Made by a program: the position numbers and the translations under genes
In this document: positions 10,863 to 21,082 of the stretch, piece by piece
How positions within the stretch are numbered: the first letter of the stretch is position 1
How the letters are laid out: each line of letters opens with the position of its first letter
DNA from: Odontocerum albicorne
Taxonomy: Eukaryota > Arthropoda > Insecta > Trichoptera > Odontoceridae
Direction of reading: 5' to 3'
Length of the DNA stretch: 64,000 bases
Assembly: GCA_949825065.1 (NCBI GenBank)
Contig: OX463849.1
Coordinates: 32,910,043 to 32,974,042 of the forward strand
The notes under the pieces: model-generated
What the model was told of the DNA's origin: nothing
Seen by the model: the letters and a program-made list of their open reading frames with translations, nothing else
Database searches by the model: none

Positions 10863-11135
10863 TGTGTATATTTGTAATATTTTAAAATATGCAAGATATG
10901 GTATGCCATCATTTTGCATTTAAATGTGTTGAAACATAATTTATTATTGTGTCTCCACTCAAAAACTTTCTTGAAATCCAACTGAAGCTGAAAGCAGTCA
11001 GCACGCGTAGGATTAAAGATTTTGAAATCATCATGTTTTTATATCTATAGCTGTATTATTTATAAACATGATATATAATTTAGGCCTGAGATGAGACCCT
11101 TGGGGAGCACCTGAGGGAAATAATTCTCAGAAAAA
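10850..11135 (-). mobile_element. LINE reverse transcriptase remnant (CR1/jockey-like)
   Basis: The minus strand encodes SGAPQGSHLRPKLYIMF (RT motif 4, usual form SGVPQGSHLGPLLF). After a frameshift it encodes DDFKIF, which is the YADD catalytic box with the first residues lost (KHDD), then LQLDFKKVFEWRHNNKLCFN and KCKMM (usual LQ.DL..L..W...N.L.LN..KC..M). The order and spacing are those of a non-LTR retrotransposon RT. The residues between motif 4 and YADD are shortened. It lies just past the 3' end of the IR pseudogene on the same strand. Confidence 0.75.
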
Positions 11136-11192
11136 AAAATTTATCATTCATTGAGCTATGCGGCTCTATAAAGTTTACTAAATTATTATGGT

Positions 11193-13140
11193 TCAAGCTT
11201 TTTCTGCTGTACAACTTCTTTTTGTTTTCAGAAATTTATAAACACTACAAATATTATTTCCTCGTTGCCTTTGCTTAGCTGTCTTGAAGAAAATTATTTC
11301 ACATAAAAATACAATAAAACACAAACTGTATAATGTTCCCATAAGGATATAAATGTTAAAAAAATACGACTCATCGATTTCTTCAAACTTCCCTTGAGAT
11401 GAAAACCGTTTTAAATGCATGTTATTGGTTGCCCTTGTTGATATTTGGGTATATTTCATATTCATAATACTCTGTGCCACAATGCTCTGAATGCATTTAG
11501 TAGTGTTGTTACAAGTTTGTCTTGCCCTATATAAGAGCTGACAATGTGTCACTTGATGCCCGCATTAAATAAACTTAACAACCCTTTCCAGATATCCGTT
11601 TTCAATCAAACGTTTGAAAACATCAATATTTTTTGTATATAATGGACTTGTAAGCGTGTAATATACAAATTTTGTATAGCTTACCACTGGTTCAGCCAGA
11701 AAATAGTGTTCTAAATTGGGCAAGTTCTTTAAAACATAACTGTTAATGTCGTAGCCTAATAAAACGGCAAAGGGTTTATTATCTTTTAAATTTGTTTTAA
11801 GAAAATCTATAAACGTTACATTGTGCTTAAAATGTTCTCCGATTTTCCGAAAATATGTTATATATGGCGGTATATTTTGTTCCTCAAAACCAATTTTAAC
11901 GTAATTTTCTATGTAAATTAACAACAGGATTTTAGATTCAACCAGTTCATGTTGTGATTTGAAATGGAAGATTATTGGAAATGTGAGATAGTTATATGCA
12001 AAACAGTGTAAAAACATTGTCAATACTGACGAAAAAATAACTCAAGAAACGAATTCGATTCTCTGTACATTGTGAGAAGGCTGTCTCGGAACTGATACTG
12101 ATAGTAAAATGGACCATGAAAGCAAAGTAATCTTTTGAAGTCCACCAAATGACTTGAGCCAATTCACACGAACGAACCACCATTCGATGACAGATAGAAA
12201 AATCATTAATGAAACAAAAACTCCGTCAAATATGATAATTTTTTCAATATTTACAACCTATCGTTTTGGGGAGAGAATCATCCAAACGATTTCACTTGTT
12301 GTTATCCATGTGTTACTTGCAGCTTTTCGTGTGATTAGATCAGGTGTTTCTCGAGTCATTGTGTACATTTCATGGAATAAGAAATTATTATCATATTTAT
12401 CCCCATCACTGAAATATTGGTTGGATTTCAGGTTGAAAGAACCAGGGACCAGTTCAAATCCCAAACGATTTTCTAGAGCTTTAAAAAGCTTATACACATA
12501 ATGCTCTTCAATATAATGTAGCTGAGTTTCTTTACTGTCCATTAACATGTGTGGTTGGTACAAATATAAGGAGGCCTACTTTACATTTCTTTTTCAAGTT
12601 TTTGATTTGATGCCTTCTTCTAATTATAATTCGATTATAATTATTATTCGTAATTGGCCTCAAGTCCTAATTTTCCACACTTATTTATAATTGTTCCTTT
12701 AATCCCATAGAGAAATATTGGATAGTTTATCAAAATTAACTGATATGGCTTATCAATCATACGAATATATTTTTTATTTTCAGAGAAAATAATTATAACG
12801 AGAGAATCGATATCATATTGTAAATTTGGTATATTTACGTTGGTAACAAGATCATCAATTAAAACTAAAATATCTATGTGCGGAGTAACAAGCATTTTAG
12901 TTACACTCGAATAATTATTTACTATGAAATTGAAATTGTATGAATATATTTGTTTGTAAGATTCAATTTTTAAATCAGACCTAAGATTGTTGATTGATTG
13001 GGCAGATCATTGCTATATCTTAAAATAAAAAGTGTTTTAGGGCTACAATTTTTTTCTAAGAGTTCGTTCACAATTCTACTGACTATTTTTAAGAACAAGG
13101 CACTTGTTGAATTGAAACACAAAAAAAAAATACCATCGGA
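11193..13140 (-). pseudogene. Divergent insect ionotropic receptor (IR) pseudogene, apparently intronless
   Basis: Read on the minus strand, the conceptual protein follows IR order. An N-terminal region runs 13140-12644 (ALFLKIVSRIVNELLEKN, then after a frameshift near 13010 HIDILVLIDDLVTNVN). The ligand-binding S1 lobe is at 12563-12258 (YKLFKALENRLGFEL). A first membrane segment lies near 12235-12175 (FDGVFVSLMIFLSVIEWWF), then a pore-like region and a second segment near 12040-11965 (FSSVLTMFLHCFAYNYLTF). The S2 lobe follows (LAEPVVSYTKFVYYTLTSPL, then DVFKRLIENGYLE). A third segment lies near 11370-11285 (YFFNIYILMGTLYSLCFIVF), then a short tail to 11193. S1 through tail share one frame, broken only by TAG 12258-12260, TGA 12042-12044 and TAA 11565-11567; frameshifts lie upstream. 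IRs are chemosensory ion channels related to ionotropic glutamate receptors. No subfamily can be assigned. Readthrough or a sequencing artefact is possible, but five lesions favour a pseudogene. Confidence 0.75.
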
Positions 13141-13555
13141 TTCTCAATTTTCATAGTTATTTTAAGTTAAACTCGCAGACTTCTGCTATTTTGGAATACT
13201 AAACTTCTTTTGATGTCTGTAAGATATATTATAATAATTACTTTTCTAATTATGATGTTATTAGTTTTAAAAGTGCCAACATTATTAGAACATCAAGAAA
13301 CCCAGAGTATACAATCTACATTAGCTTTTTAAAAATATATGAATTGCTTCAAGTACACGACTTATTTTAGACTTAAACAATCAAATCCAACGGATTTCTG
13401 CAAAACTGGAAAACAAACATCACGCGACCACAGAATAAATAAATGACTTTTAAATATGTATATGTATATATCAAGATATACTTAAAAATAACTTGTAGAT
13501 TTTTCTCAGGTTTAAACTGAGTTTACCAAAAATATAGCAAGTTTTCTTTCAAAAT
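13141..13555. other. AT-rich flank of the IR pseudogene
   Basis: This is the 5' flank of the IR remnant. No promoter element was recognised. Confidence 0.45.
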
Positions 13556-13558
13556 CAA

Positions 13559-13775
13559 ATTGGTCAGACTTAAGCGTCAATGTACAATATTATTTATTAC
13601 CTTCTTCCTCGATGTGAATGATAACTTACAAATTGGTCCGACTTAAGCGTCAATGTACAGCCTCCTTTATTACCTTTTACCTCGATGTGAATGGTAACCT
13701 ACAAAATGGTCAGAAAGCGTCAATGTACAACATTCTTTATTACCTTCTACCTCGATGTAAATGATAACTTAAAAA
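13559..13775. repeat. 73-bp tandem repeat, three copies
   Basis: Units begin (A/T)TGGTC(A/C)GA and contain AAGCGTCAATGTACA and CCTCGATGTGAATG. They start near 13559, 13632 and 13705. The third copy lacks 3 bp (CAGAAAGCG for CAGACTTAAGCG). Confidence 0.92.
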
Positions 13776-13900
13776 AATATTTTAAATGGTTTCTACCATT
13801 CTTATATTTTTATCTTGAGAGTTTTCATATTCTTGGATATTTTTTTTTCCTTGTACATTAAAGGTCAACTTTCATTTTGTTTGTATATTTTATATTACAC

Positions 13901-14262
13901 ATGGTATTTATAGACCTGGAAAAGGCATTCGACAGGGTACCCCAAAGTCTGATTTGGGCAGCATTGCCCAAATCAGGCTTTGGGGTACCCTGTCGAACCA
14001 TACAAGATATGTATACCAATGGAAAACACAAGTAAGATGTACATCGGGAACATCACATGAATTTCCAATTAAAGTGGGGGTGCACCAAGGATCGGTCCTC
14101 AGTCCACTGCTGTTCATAATTGTTATGAATTATCTAACAAATCATGAAATGAACGGTATCCTTAAGACTATGCTTTTTGCAGATGATTTAGCACTGATAT
14201 CAGATAACCATTGTGACTTGCAGAGCAGCCTGGAGAGATATACGAGTAGAAAAGCTTTTTAT
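13901..14262 (+). mobile_element. RTE-like LINE reverse transcriptase fragment
   Basis: The plus strand encodes FIDLEKAFDRVPQSLIWAAL (RT motif 3), then QDMYTNGK. A one-base frame change near 14020 follows, then TQVRCTSGTSHEF, KVGVHQGSVLSPLLFIIVMN (motif 4) and LFADDLALISDN (the catalytic F/YADD box, intact). The 5' end (endonuclease, fingers) and the 3' end (thumb) are absent. A 33-bp inverted repeat sits inside the coding region (listed separately). Confidence 0.88.
13928..13997. repeat. 33-bp near-perfect palindrome inside RT coding sequence
   Basis: The left arm at 13928-13960 (starts TTCGACAGGGTACCCC) and the right arm at 13965-13997 (ends GGGGTACCCTGTCGAA) are reverse complements with one mismatch. 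The loop is GCAT. The RT frame stays open through both arms. Confidence 0.95.
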
Positions 14263-15934
14263 TAAAATTTAGATTTTTATAAAGATAATCTCGCAAATAG
14301 TTAAAGAATAATTCACCAAATCCGAATGACTAAGATTTAATCAATTATGAAAATCTAAACATTGAAGTGTCTTCTCCATCATTTTAAGTTAGTGCGATGG
14401 AATCATTATTTTGTGTTTAGAAGTTGTAGAAGTAATTTTAACAAGTAAGAAGTATCACATAAGTCATAACTGATTTAATTTGTTGAGAAGTGGCAGAAGT
14501 TTTAGAAATATGTTAGTATATTTTTTTTGACTCAAGATATGTCAAAAATAACGCAATTAGTATTTAAGGAATTTTAGTGTAAACAATGACTGTTTGTATT
14601 CCTTTTGGCTTAAAATTGTCAAAAATACAACGTTGTTGGCTTCTCTGAAGACTATAGAGTTTTTTTTTATATTTAAAGCAAAAAAATATCTAAATCATTT
14701 CCTGATACTCGAGGTACAAAAATGTTATAAAAACTACTTTGTGATACTTTTTGCTTGAAATGGGCACTTTTTAGTCCTTATTGAACGAGAAAACCATCTA
14801 GTCACACCTAGTTGGAGTATATTCAATGATCTCCAAGTGAACCATGGCAGTTAGAATCCAGGTGCCATCGTTTCGTAATAAAAAAAATATAAATATTAAT
14901 AATGAAATGATAATTTAAGTAGCGCAGTTTAGAGAGCAGACTCACCTTAAAGGCACTCTTTCTCGGTTGATAAATAAATATTAAAACTTAAATGTAGTGT
15001 ATATTGAAGTAAAGAAAATTAAAAAGCGATTACCCGGAAAAATTACTAAATCAATGCTGAAAAATTACTAAATCAATTACTATTTTTATTTACTTGTCAA
15101 CAGATGCTGATTGTACTTTGGTTAAGTTATTCAGGGTGTTAAAAACTAGTCTTTATTATTTTAAATATATTCTCTTGTTAATTACACTAAAGTCTCTTCC
15201 AACTAAAATAAAATAAGAAGTGAGCTGCTTTCTTTAATTTCTTTTGATGAAATAAATGCACAGTGTTTTCTTCTTATTTTTCAGTGCTTTTTATTTTGTT
15301 GTTCTTTTAACTGATATATGTTACTACGATATACTTGTATCTCTCTTCGTATACTCTCGATATCGAATAAATAGATATTGTTGAACTCACGTCCTTTTAT
15401 GCATTCCTTGCTATCTCTGTCTTGCATTTTTATTGACAGTAATTTCTATAAATTGCAAGGAAATTACAACAGATTCTAACAAATGGCGAGAGTAAATAGA
15501 CAATCGTTATAAAAATTAGAATAATTAGTTAGAATTGTCAGCTTAAGTGCCTTTTAAGTTAATTTTAAATTATTGGAAATGACAGAAAATTGTAAAATGT
15601 AACAATAACACATTAAGGAAGGTACATATTTAGTGCAGGCACTTTGATGCCAGTACAATTCTTAAGAATTCACAATTTATGCATTTGAATCCATTCAAGT
15701 TAATAAAACAGATGTTTAAAACCCGAAATTTTATAATGAATAACAATTCTACTAATTACCATATAAGTACTAAGTACTTGGCATACAGCCTCTGATGTTC
15801 TTATAGATATCTAGATTATTATGACATAAAAATGACGTAAGGTGATATATCTTATGAAATTGATTAAAACAACATTTTTTTAAGTATACCTACGTCTTAT
15901 TAAGATTATTGAAATTTATCGTCTTTAATTTCCA
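14263..15934. other. AT-rich stretch with one dispersed repeat
   Basis: No gene is visible. At 14905-14985 a segment (CAGTTTAGAGAGCAGACTC, then CTTAAAGGCACT) is repeated in diverged form at 18545-18620 on the same strand (CCGTTTAGAGAACAAACTC, CTCAAGGGCGCACT). The family is unknown. Confidence 0.5.
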
Positions 15935-16135
15935 TTGCATACAGTAAAATCTGGCAAATTTGTTGCCATGTAGCAATCCCTTTCAACCATTCAAAAATGT
16001 GTTAAATAAATCTTTAACGGTAACTAAATTAGAACCCTTTTTTTTTAAATAGGGTATCAACGGGAATCGAACCCGTTACCCCGAACTGAGAGACAAGCGT
16101 CTTATCAACAAGGTTACAGAGGTCGTCGTGTATAA
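15935..16135 (-). mobile_element. SINE-1 copy
   Basis: The minus strand shows GACCTCTGTAACCTTGTTGAT, the head with GACGCTTGTCTCTCAG, and the well-kept B box GGGTTCGATTCCCGT. TGGTTGAAAGGGATTGCTAC and a truncated 3' end follow. It lies in direct tandem with the next copy. Confidence 0.8.
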
Positions 16136-16320
16136 CATTTTGTAACTTCATTGTTAACAGCACGACCTAATGGTTAATCACATTACAATTTTCTAACCAA
16201 CCAAAAGTGTGTTCAAAGTCTTGCACGGAAAAAAAATACTGAGACGCTTGTGTCACAATCGACAATCAAACCCAAACTCGAATCAAACCTTCTACAATTT
16301 GGCTACGGACTTCTTTACTT
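16136..16320 (-). mobile_element. SINE-1 copy, tandem with the previous one
   Basis: On the minus strand the head is decayed (GTAGCCAAATTGTAGAAGG, GTTTGATTCGAGTTTGGG). The tail TTGGTTGGTTAGAAAATTG and an end resembling AACCATTAGGTCGTGCTG follow. It abuts the copy at 15935-16135 in the same orientation. Confidence 0.6.
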
Positions 16321-16635
16321 TCTGATTGGTTAAAAATAAAAGCCGCATAACAATTACCCCCACTACGTTATACTGTCTACACTGAAAGCGTAATACAATA
16401 CAAAATTGCAATAACCAGTCACAGGATCAACATTACTTATTATTCTTCGTACTCTTCTTTCGCATCTGTCGCATTATTATTAATGAACTTTCAGATGCCT
16501 GATCTTAATACAAACAAGCCATAACAACAATTATTTTCAGACGTGTGTAGCTGATTTGTTTAATGCCACGGCCACTCGGTGACAAATTGTTTAAACTAAA
16601 GTGCACAAGACACGATACTAACTTTCAGACCGCAA

Positions 16636-16924
16636 TTGAAATACGCCCTTCCGGTCTGGGGCTACGCGCCTAGTCGTTCAAAACAAAGCCCTCCGTATGA
16701 TCTTAAACGCACCCTACATAGTTCGTAATTCCAGACTCCATGCAGATACCGCACTTCCAACAATCCCCGAACACATGTGCGCTCTGGTCGAAAAATTTTA
16801 CAGTTCTCTATCCAGACATCCCAACCCCGTCATAAAAGCCCTAGGAAACTACAACGCAAACACCAAATATAGGCACCCACGTCCGAAATCAATTCTGAAA
16901 ATCGTCCCCCGAACCCCACTTTAA
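16636..16924 (+). mobile_element. Jockey-like LINE C-terminal remnant
   Basis: The plus strand encodes YALPVWGYA, then after an in/del VVQNKALRMILNAPYIVRNS, LHADTALPTIPEHM, FYSSLSRHPNPVIKALGNY and KYRHPRPKSIL. This is the typical C-terminal end of jockey-clade ORF2 (PVWG...VQNKALR.I..AP..VRN..LH.D). The RT domain is absent, so the copy is 5'-truncated. The following sequence to about 17100 may be its 3' UTR. Confidence 0.8.
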
Positions 16925-17496
16925 CCGTAAACGTCCCCTTAAACGACCCCCCGATCGTCACTCTGAACGCTCCCCCATACTCCACCCCGACACCAACGCC
17001 TCCACTGGCAGACAGTCTCCCTCCATAGACAACCGCGTATTTCCCATATTTAACATAAATGTAATACATTACCGTGTGTGACAACGCAAATCCACAAATC
17101 TATGTATATTTGTATGTAATATTATTTATATTGTATATCATCACGTTTATATATTGTAAGTATTTAACGTTTTTTATTATTTCTCACAATCATTCATCAA
17201 AAAAATTTTAAAAACCTATCCTTTCCCGTTTCCACAAAAGAACCAAAAATATCAACCAAATTACATAACAGTCAGAAATTATCCGATGAAGGAGTATGGA
17301 GTCCTACCAATGGACCGAGACTCCAAATAAGATATTCACCACTTGGAGATTCTAACTTCCTTCCGATTACCGTATTGTTGGATATTCCAAATAGATTCAT
17401 AGATATCCATAGATAGATCCAAAATAGAATTGGTCATCCTCCATATTTTCCTAGTAGATCTAGGTTTTGTATAACATATTCGTTGTAAATAGTCGT
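16925..17496. other. Unassigned, possibly LINE 3' UTR then AT-rich DNA
   Basis: 16925-17040 is C-rich and may be the trailer of the jockey-like fragment. The remainder is AT-rich with no recognised feature. Confidence 0.4.
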
Positions 17497-17857
17497 AGTC
17501 GTTGCTGGGCTTCGTAGTCGAGGACTTCCCTCTATCAACGCCAATTTAGTTGGAAAGCGAAGTTGTGACGTAGAGTTTGGATCTTTCTTCTTTTATCTTT
17601 ATTTAAGTATAGTAAGTGAATTATTTCACAACAGCAAACTCACCGGCTACGCCGCTGTTATGTAAGTGAGACAATCGGAGCACATCGGTACGTTTTTTCC
17701 TTTTTTAAATGAATATATATGCCCCAAGTCATAGGTATCCTTATATCCCCAAAAACTAGGCGAAAATATATCTCTGAAATTCGAGGGGAGTAGCACTGTG
17801 CGGGGTTTGACCCGGCAATCTTCTCCACGAAAGTCCAGTGCATTTCTACGCGTTATA
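17497..17857 (-). mobile_element. SINE-2 copy with extended tail
   Basis: The minus strand has the SINE-2 head near 17850 (GATTGCCGGGTCAAACCCC, B-box-like), the body GATATAAGGATACCTATGAC and the end GCCGGTGAGTTTGCTG near 17640. A segment with TTTCCAACTAAATTGGCG and GAAGTCCTCGACTACGAAG (17497-17562) follows. That segment is also found 3' of the 50-kb copy, so I include it as part of the element. Confidence 0.65.
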
Positions 17858-17917
17858 AAGTACAACCTGATGGGTTTGTTGCACATGGCAATTTCTTCTA
17901 ATTAACCAGTAAGGTTT
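17858..17917 (-). mobile_element. SINE-1 3' fragment
   Basis: The minus strand reads CTGGTTAATTAGAAGAAATTGCC, then ATGTGCAACAAACCCATCAGGTTGTACTTTA, the SINE-1 tail. It sits between a SINE-2 and an oppositely oriented SINE-1. Confidence 0.65.
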
Positions 17918-17924
17918 TTTTAAT

Positions 17925-18103
17925 GGGAACTCAGCCTTCACTGAAATGCCGATCCGGAGGTTGCGGGTTCGATCCCCGCTGGAACCCAGGTTTTTTAAAT
18001 AGGATTCCAATCTGGTTAACACTTAGGGCCTATAAAAACATATTTCTGGTTGGTTGGAAGAGATTGCCACATGGTAATAAACTAACCAGGTTAAAAAAAT
18101 CAT
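17925..18103 (+). mobile_element. SINE-1 copy
   Basis: This is the best plus-strand copy: CGGAGGTTGCGGGTTCGAT followed by CCCCGCTGGAACCC (T-arm/B box), GGATTCCAATCTGGTT, CACTTAGGGCC-like middle, TGGTTGGTTGGAAGAGATTG, CCACATGGTAATAAAC and CAGGTT followed by A-rich sequence. The A-box half of the head is poorly preserved. Confidence 0.8.
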
Positions 18104-18269
18104 AGCAATAATTCAATTTTAATTTTTAAAAAATTATGCAATTTAAAGCTTCAACTGATAAAATTTGAAAAAAATAACAACCAATATATAAGTGAAAAAG
18201 TTCTTCAAAAAAATAATGAAGTAAGTCCTTTGGTTAAAGCTATACTGAAAACCTTTATAAAATAAATTG

Positions 18270-18345
18270 AGTTCCAATGAAAATCCGGTTACAAGACAGA
18301 CGTCTTACCAACCAAGCCTCGGAGGTCGACAGTTTTGATGACTTA
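18270..18345 (-). mobile_element. SINE-1 head fragment
   Basis: The minus strand reads CGACCTCCGAGGCTTGGTTGG, then TAAGACGTCTGTCTTGTAACC, the tRNA-like 5' half, and then diverges at the B box. Confidence 0.6.
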
Positions 18346-18673
18346 GTCAAGCCGGCTCAATTTATATACGAGTATATGACCAAATCACGCAAGTAATTTG
18401 TGTTGTATAATAATACCAGTAAGGTGTCAGGTCTTGGTATCATAATTATTCTCAAAATTATATATTTGTAAATAAACAGGCTAAAATTTACCTTTTCTAT
18501 TTCTACTTAAAACAGCTTTTACAGAAAATAGTTATTCAATAATAAAATGACAATTTATACAGCACACCGTTTAGAGAACAAACTCTCCTCAAGGGCGCAC
18601 TATTGCGATTCGAATTCACTATTACTGATATATTAAACATATTGCACAATAAATATATTTAAGTTAATTAAAG
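18346..18673. other. AT-rich stretch with a dispersed repeat
   Basis: 18545-18620 matches 14905-14985 (see there). Nothing else was recognised. Confidence 0.45.
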
Positions 18674-19337
18674 CAGGAATCCCCAAACTACGGCCCGCGA
18701 GTGCTTTTCATCCGGCCCGGAGATGCTTTCAAAAATATATTGTAAAATACATCTAAATATAATTCATGACATTTTTTTAGCAAAAAATAACTTAAAAACA
18801 TAATGATCTTTTTAAGCAAACATATTCGCACGCTTCATAGTGCTGATGTCCGAACGGACTGCGATGTGCTGTTAGCAATACGCGTGTTCACTCTGACGTC
18901 ACTGTGATAAAACACAGTTGCGTATATCCACATAGTATGCGGGAGGGTAGCGGTGACGAGAAAGAGCAACTATTCGGAATTGTTCGATAATCATTTGCAA
19001 GATTTAAAAAAATAGATGTTTCTAATTTAACACCTACTATTAATAAAGTAGTTCTGGCAACAAAGCAACCAGCCCATAGTTCTCATTAGCCCTATTTCAA
19101 TGCCGGTGGCGAATTGAAATATCTAAATATTATTTGTATTTGAATAGTTTATAAAATATTTATTATGTCATTATTGAGAAAAAAATATTAGTTTAGTTAT
19201 ATATTGCAATTATTAGAGTTTAAACTATTGTTCAACTTATGTAGTTTTCTTTGTGAATACATTTTTTTTAATCCGGCTCACTTAGCAATTTCAATACTCT
19301 TGTATTGCCTTATTCTTAAAAAGTTTAGGTACCCCTG
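18674..19337. mobile_element. hAT-like non-autonomous DNA transposon with 8-bp target duplication
   Basis: The left end CAGGAATCCCCAAACT and right end AGTTTAGGTACCCCTG are imperfect inverted repeats. Flanking 8-mers are AATTAAAG (18666-18673) and AATTAGAG (19338-19345), a 7/8 match, as expected for hAT elements. Just inside the left end, ACGGCCCGCGAG...CCGGCCCGG is the G/C motif common near hAT termini. No transposase frame is intact. The inside includes a GC-richer segment near 18830-18960. Confidence 0.75.
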
Positions 19338-20122
19338 AATTAGAGAATAATAAGATAATGTACTTCCCCGCATCTACATATGTTTAGAAAAACACATTTA
19401 CCTAATAAGAAACCCGCAGAACATTGCCAAGGAAAGATAAACTACAAAGAAACCTTTGTAGATATTTGAATTTGTGGTGTATTTTTTTCTATCATGTCTT
19501 GTAGGCTTTAGTATGACTAGCGTATAGTTAAGAAAAGCAGGTGGATGGAAGTATTTGCGACCCGCATGACCTTCGGTGACTACAGTCTACTTGCCAAGGT
19601 CTGCTGGGTACGCGTGCCATTCATAATTGCTGCCTCGTTTACCCATTTCCATTTCAAGATGCTACATTCTTGTTTATTACGAGTACAAATGCAGAAGACT
19701 ATTGGAAGTCAGCAGGTGAAGATGACAGATAAAAACAATTCGAGATTTTCTTAGTAACATTGTACTGTTGTAAAAATCTACTACTTAAAGACTTTTTTCA
19801 ATTAATCAACTTACCGTGGAGGAAAATAAATATTAGTTCTTAACAAAAAAGGGTATTAGTCTGGTTTGAGAGTTCATCTATTAACAATACTAAATTTATG
19901 TAGTAGCATTGCCAACATGTATAATGATGAACGGAGTGTTATGGTCCTAATTCATTATTTTTAGTCCGAAAGCACGAGTAATGGGGGTGACGATAATGAT
20001 GTTTCCCGGCCCCGCTTTTCTACATATCTGAATAACCAATTCGAATACGTTGAGAGTGCCCTGCAAATGAATGAACGAATGCTAAATAGATGGTGCTTCA
20101 ACTAAAAAATCGTCTATTTTTT
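19338..20122. other. Unassigned stretch
   Basis: Short ORFs only (for example 19545-19754), none with recognisable motifs. Confidence 0.45.
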
Positions 20123-20320
20123 GTAGTTAAGCCGTTAACAATGTGAGGTTTAAAGACATAGTAATTTGTTTAGTAAAACACTGTTTTTTTCCACTTAAGA
20201 TAAAACACAAGACTTTATGCTCATCTGATGATGAGGTAAAAATCTTTAAACTGGTAGGGAATGAGGTGAAAACCTTGTTATGTTAAGTGCAAAAAACAGT
20301 GATTTACTAAACCAATTTTA
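20123..20320. mobile_element. MITE-B copy 1
   Basis: It starts TAGTTAAGCCGTTAACAATGTG and GGTTTAAAGACATAGTAATTTG, then TTTAGTAAAACACTGTTTTT. It closes with AAAAAACAGTGATTTACTAAACCAATTTT, the inverted copy. This is the longest of three related copies (others near 26.8 and 30.3 kb), with about 100 bp between the arms. Confidence 0.75.
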
Positions 20321-20579
20321 AAATATATATTTTAAAGATCTTGGTTTTCTAGGCAACAAGGATATTAACTCGTAGAAGAATTCATTCTTTTGATGTGTGA
20401 CAATGACGAAGAAATGCTAAGCGTACATATGATCAATTTAGGAGAAGCTCCAAATAAAAAATGAACTCTCAACTATCTGAGGTGAATTCTTCAATGATTT
20501 GGCCACGAGACTCGGAGAGGGAATGACAACCTGGATAAACTTATTGTATTATAATTGGCAGCAATGGAAGAAGAGAAAA

Positions 20580-20742
20580 TACCAACACGTTGAGAAAATC
20601 ACCAATACGTTGGATTAATCAAGTCAAGCCTGCGGCAGGACCTTCGACAATGTCAACGATCCGTGTAGCCGAGTCTAGAGAATACTCAAGAAGAATTGTG
20701 TACAAAGTTCGTGCAGTTTATGGAGTTCGAGATCTTCAATGA
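20580..20742 (+). mobile_element. LINE C-terminal fragment
   Basis: The plus strand encodes RKSPIRWINQVKPAAGPSTM, then AESREYSRRIVYKVRAVYG and a stop (TGA, 20740-20742). The style GRPP.RW.D.IK.A.G....V A..RE.WR..V is that of non-LTR retrotransposon C termini. It is 5'-truncated. Confidence 0.55.
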
Positions 20743-20812
20743 ATAGACAAGAACTAGGGAGAAGGTAAAACGGAGGAATTACTTTTTCTGGGTAACATAT
20801 GACATATTTATT

Positions 20813-21082
20813 TGTTTATACATGAGAAATTGTAGCATGGTTCCTGTGACGTTGTCATTATACTGATTTTCTAATGTATTGTATGATTTGTAGATACAAA
20901 TCATACAATACATTAGAAAGTCAGTATAATGATAATTAGGAATTAAAAAGTCAATTTAGAGAAAAACAATTTTTCGATTTATAAAAAAAAACGATTTCTA
21001 AAAAAAACGATTTTTAGAAATCGTTGAGACATGAAGTTTCAAAAGTCACAGGAACCATCCTACATTTTTTCAAGTATAATAA
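20813..21082. mobile_element. MITE-C: nested inverted repeats
   Basis: The outer arms contain GTAGCATGGTTCCTGTGAC (20832-20850) and GTCACAGGAACCATCCTAC (near 21045-21063), with weaker pairing outward. Inside is a separate 37-bp hairpin (20856-20892 pairs with 20895-20931, one mismatch, 2-nt loop) and another small palindrome near 20990-21025 (AACGATTTCTAAAAA). No coding capacity. Confidence 0.8.

Noticed and set aside
16040..16135. tRNA gene on the minus strand
   Set aside because: The B box is good, but the acceptor and anticodon arms do not fold and the segment continues into the SINE-1 body and tail.
17923..18105. 60-codon ORF on the plus strand
   Set aside because: It is a translation of the SINE-1 copy.
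18894..18901. TGACGTCA site as a promoter
   Set aside because: It lies inside the hAT-like element without other promoter signals, so it is more likely part of the transposon.
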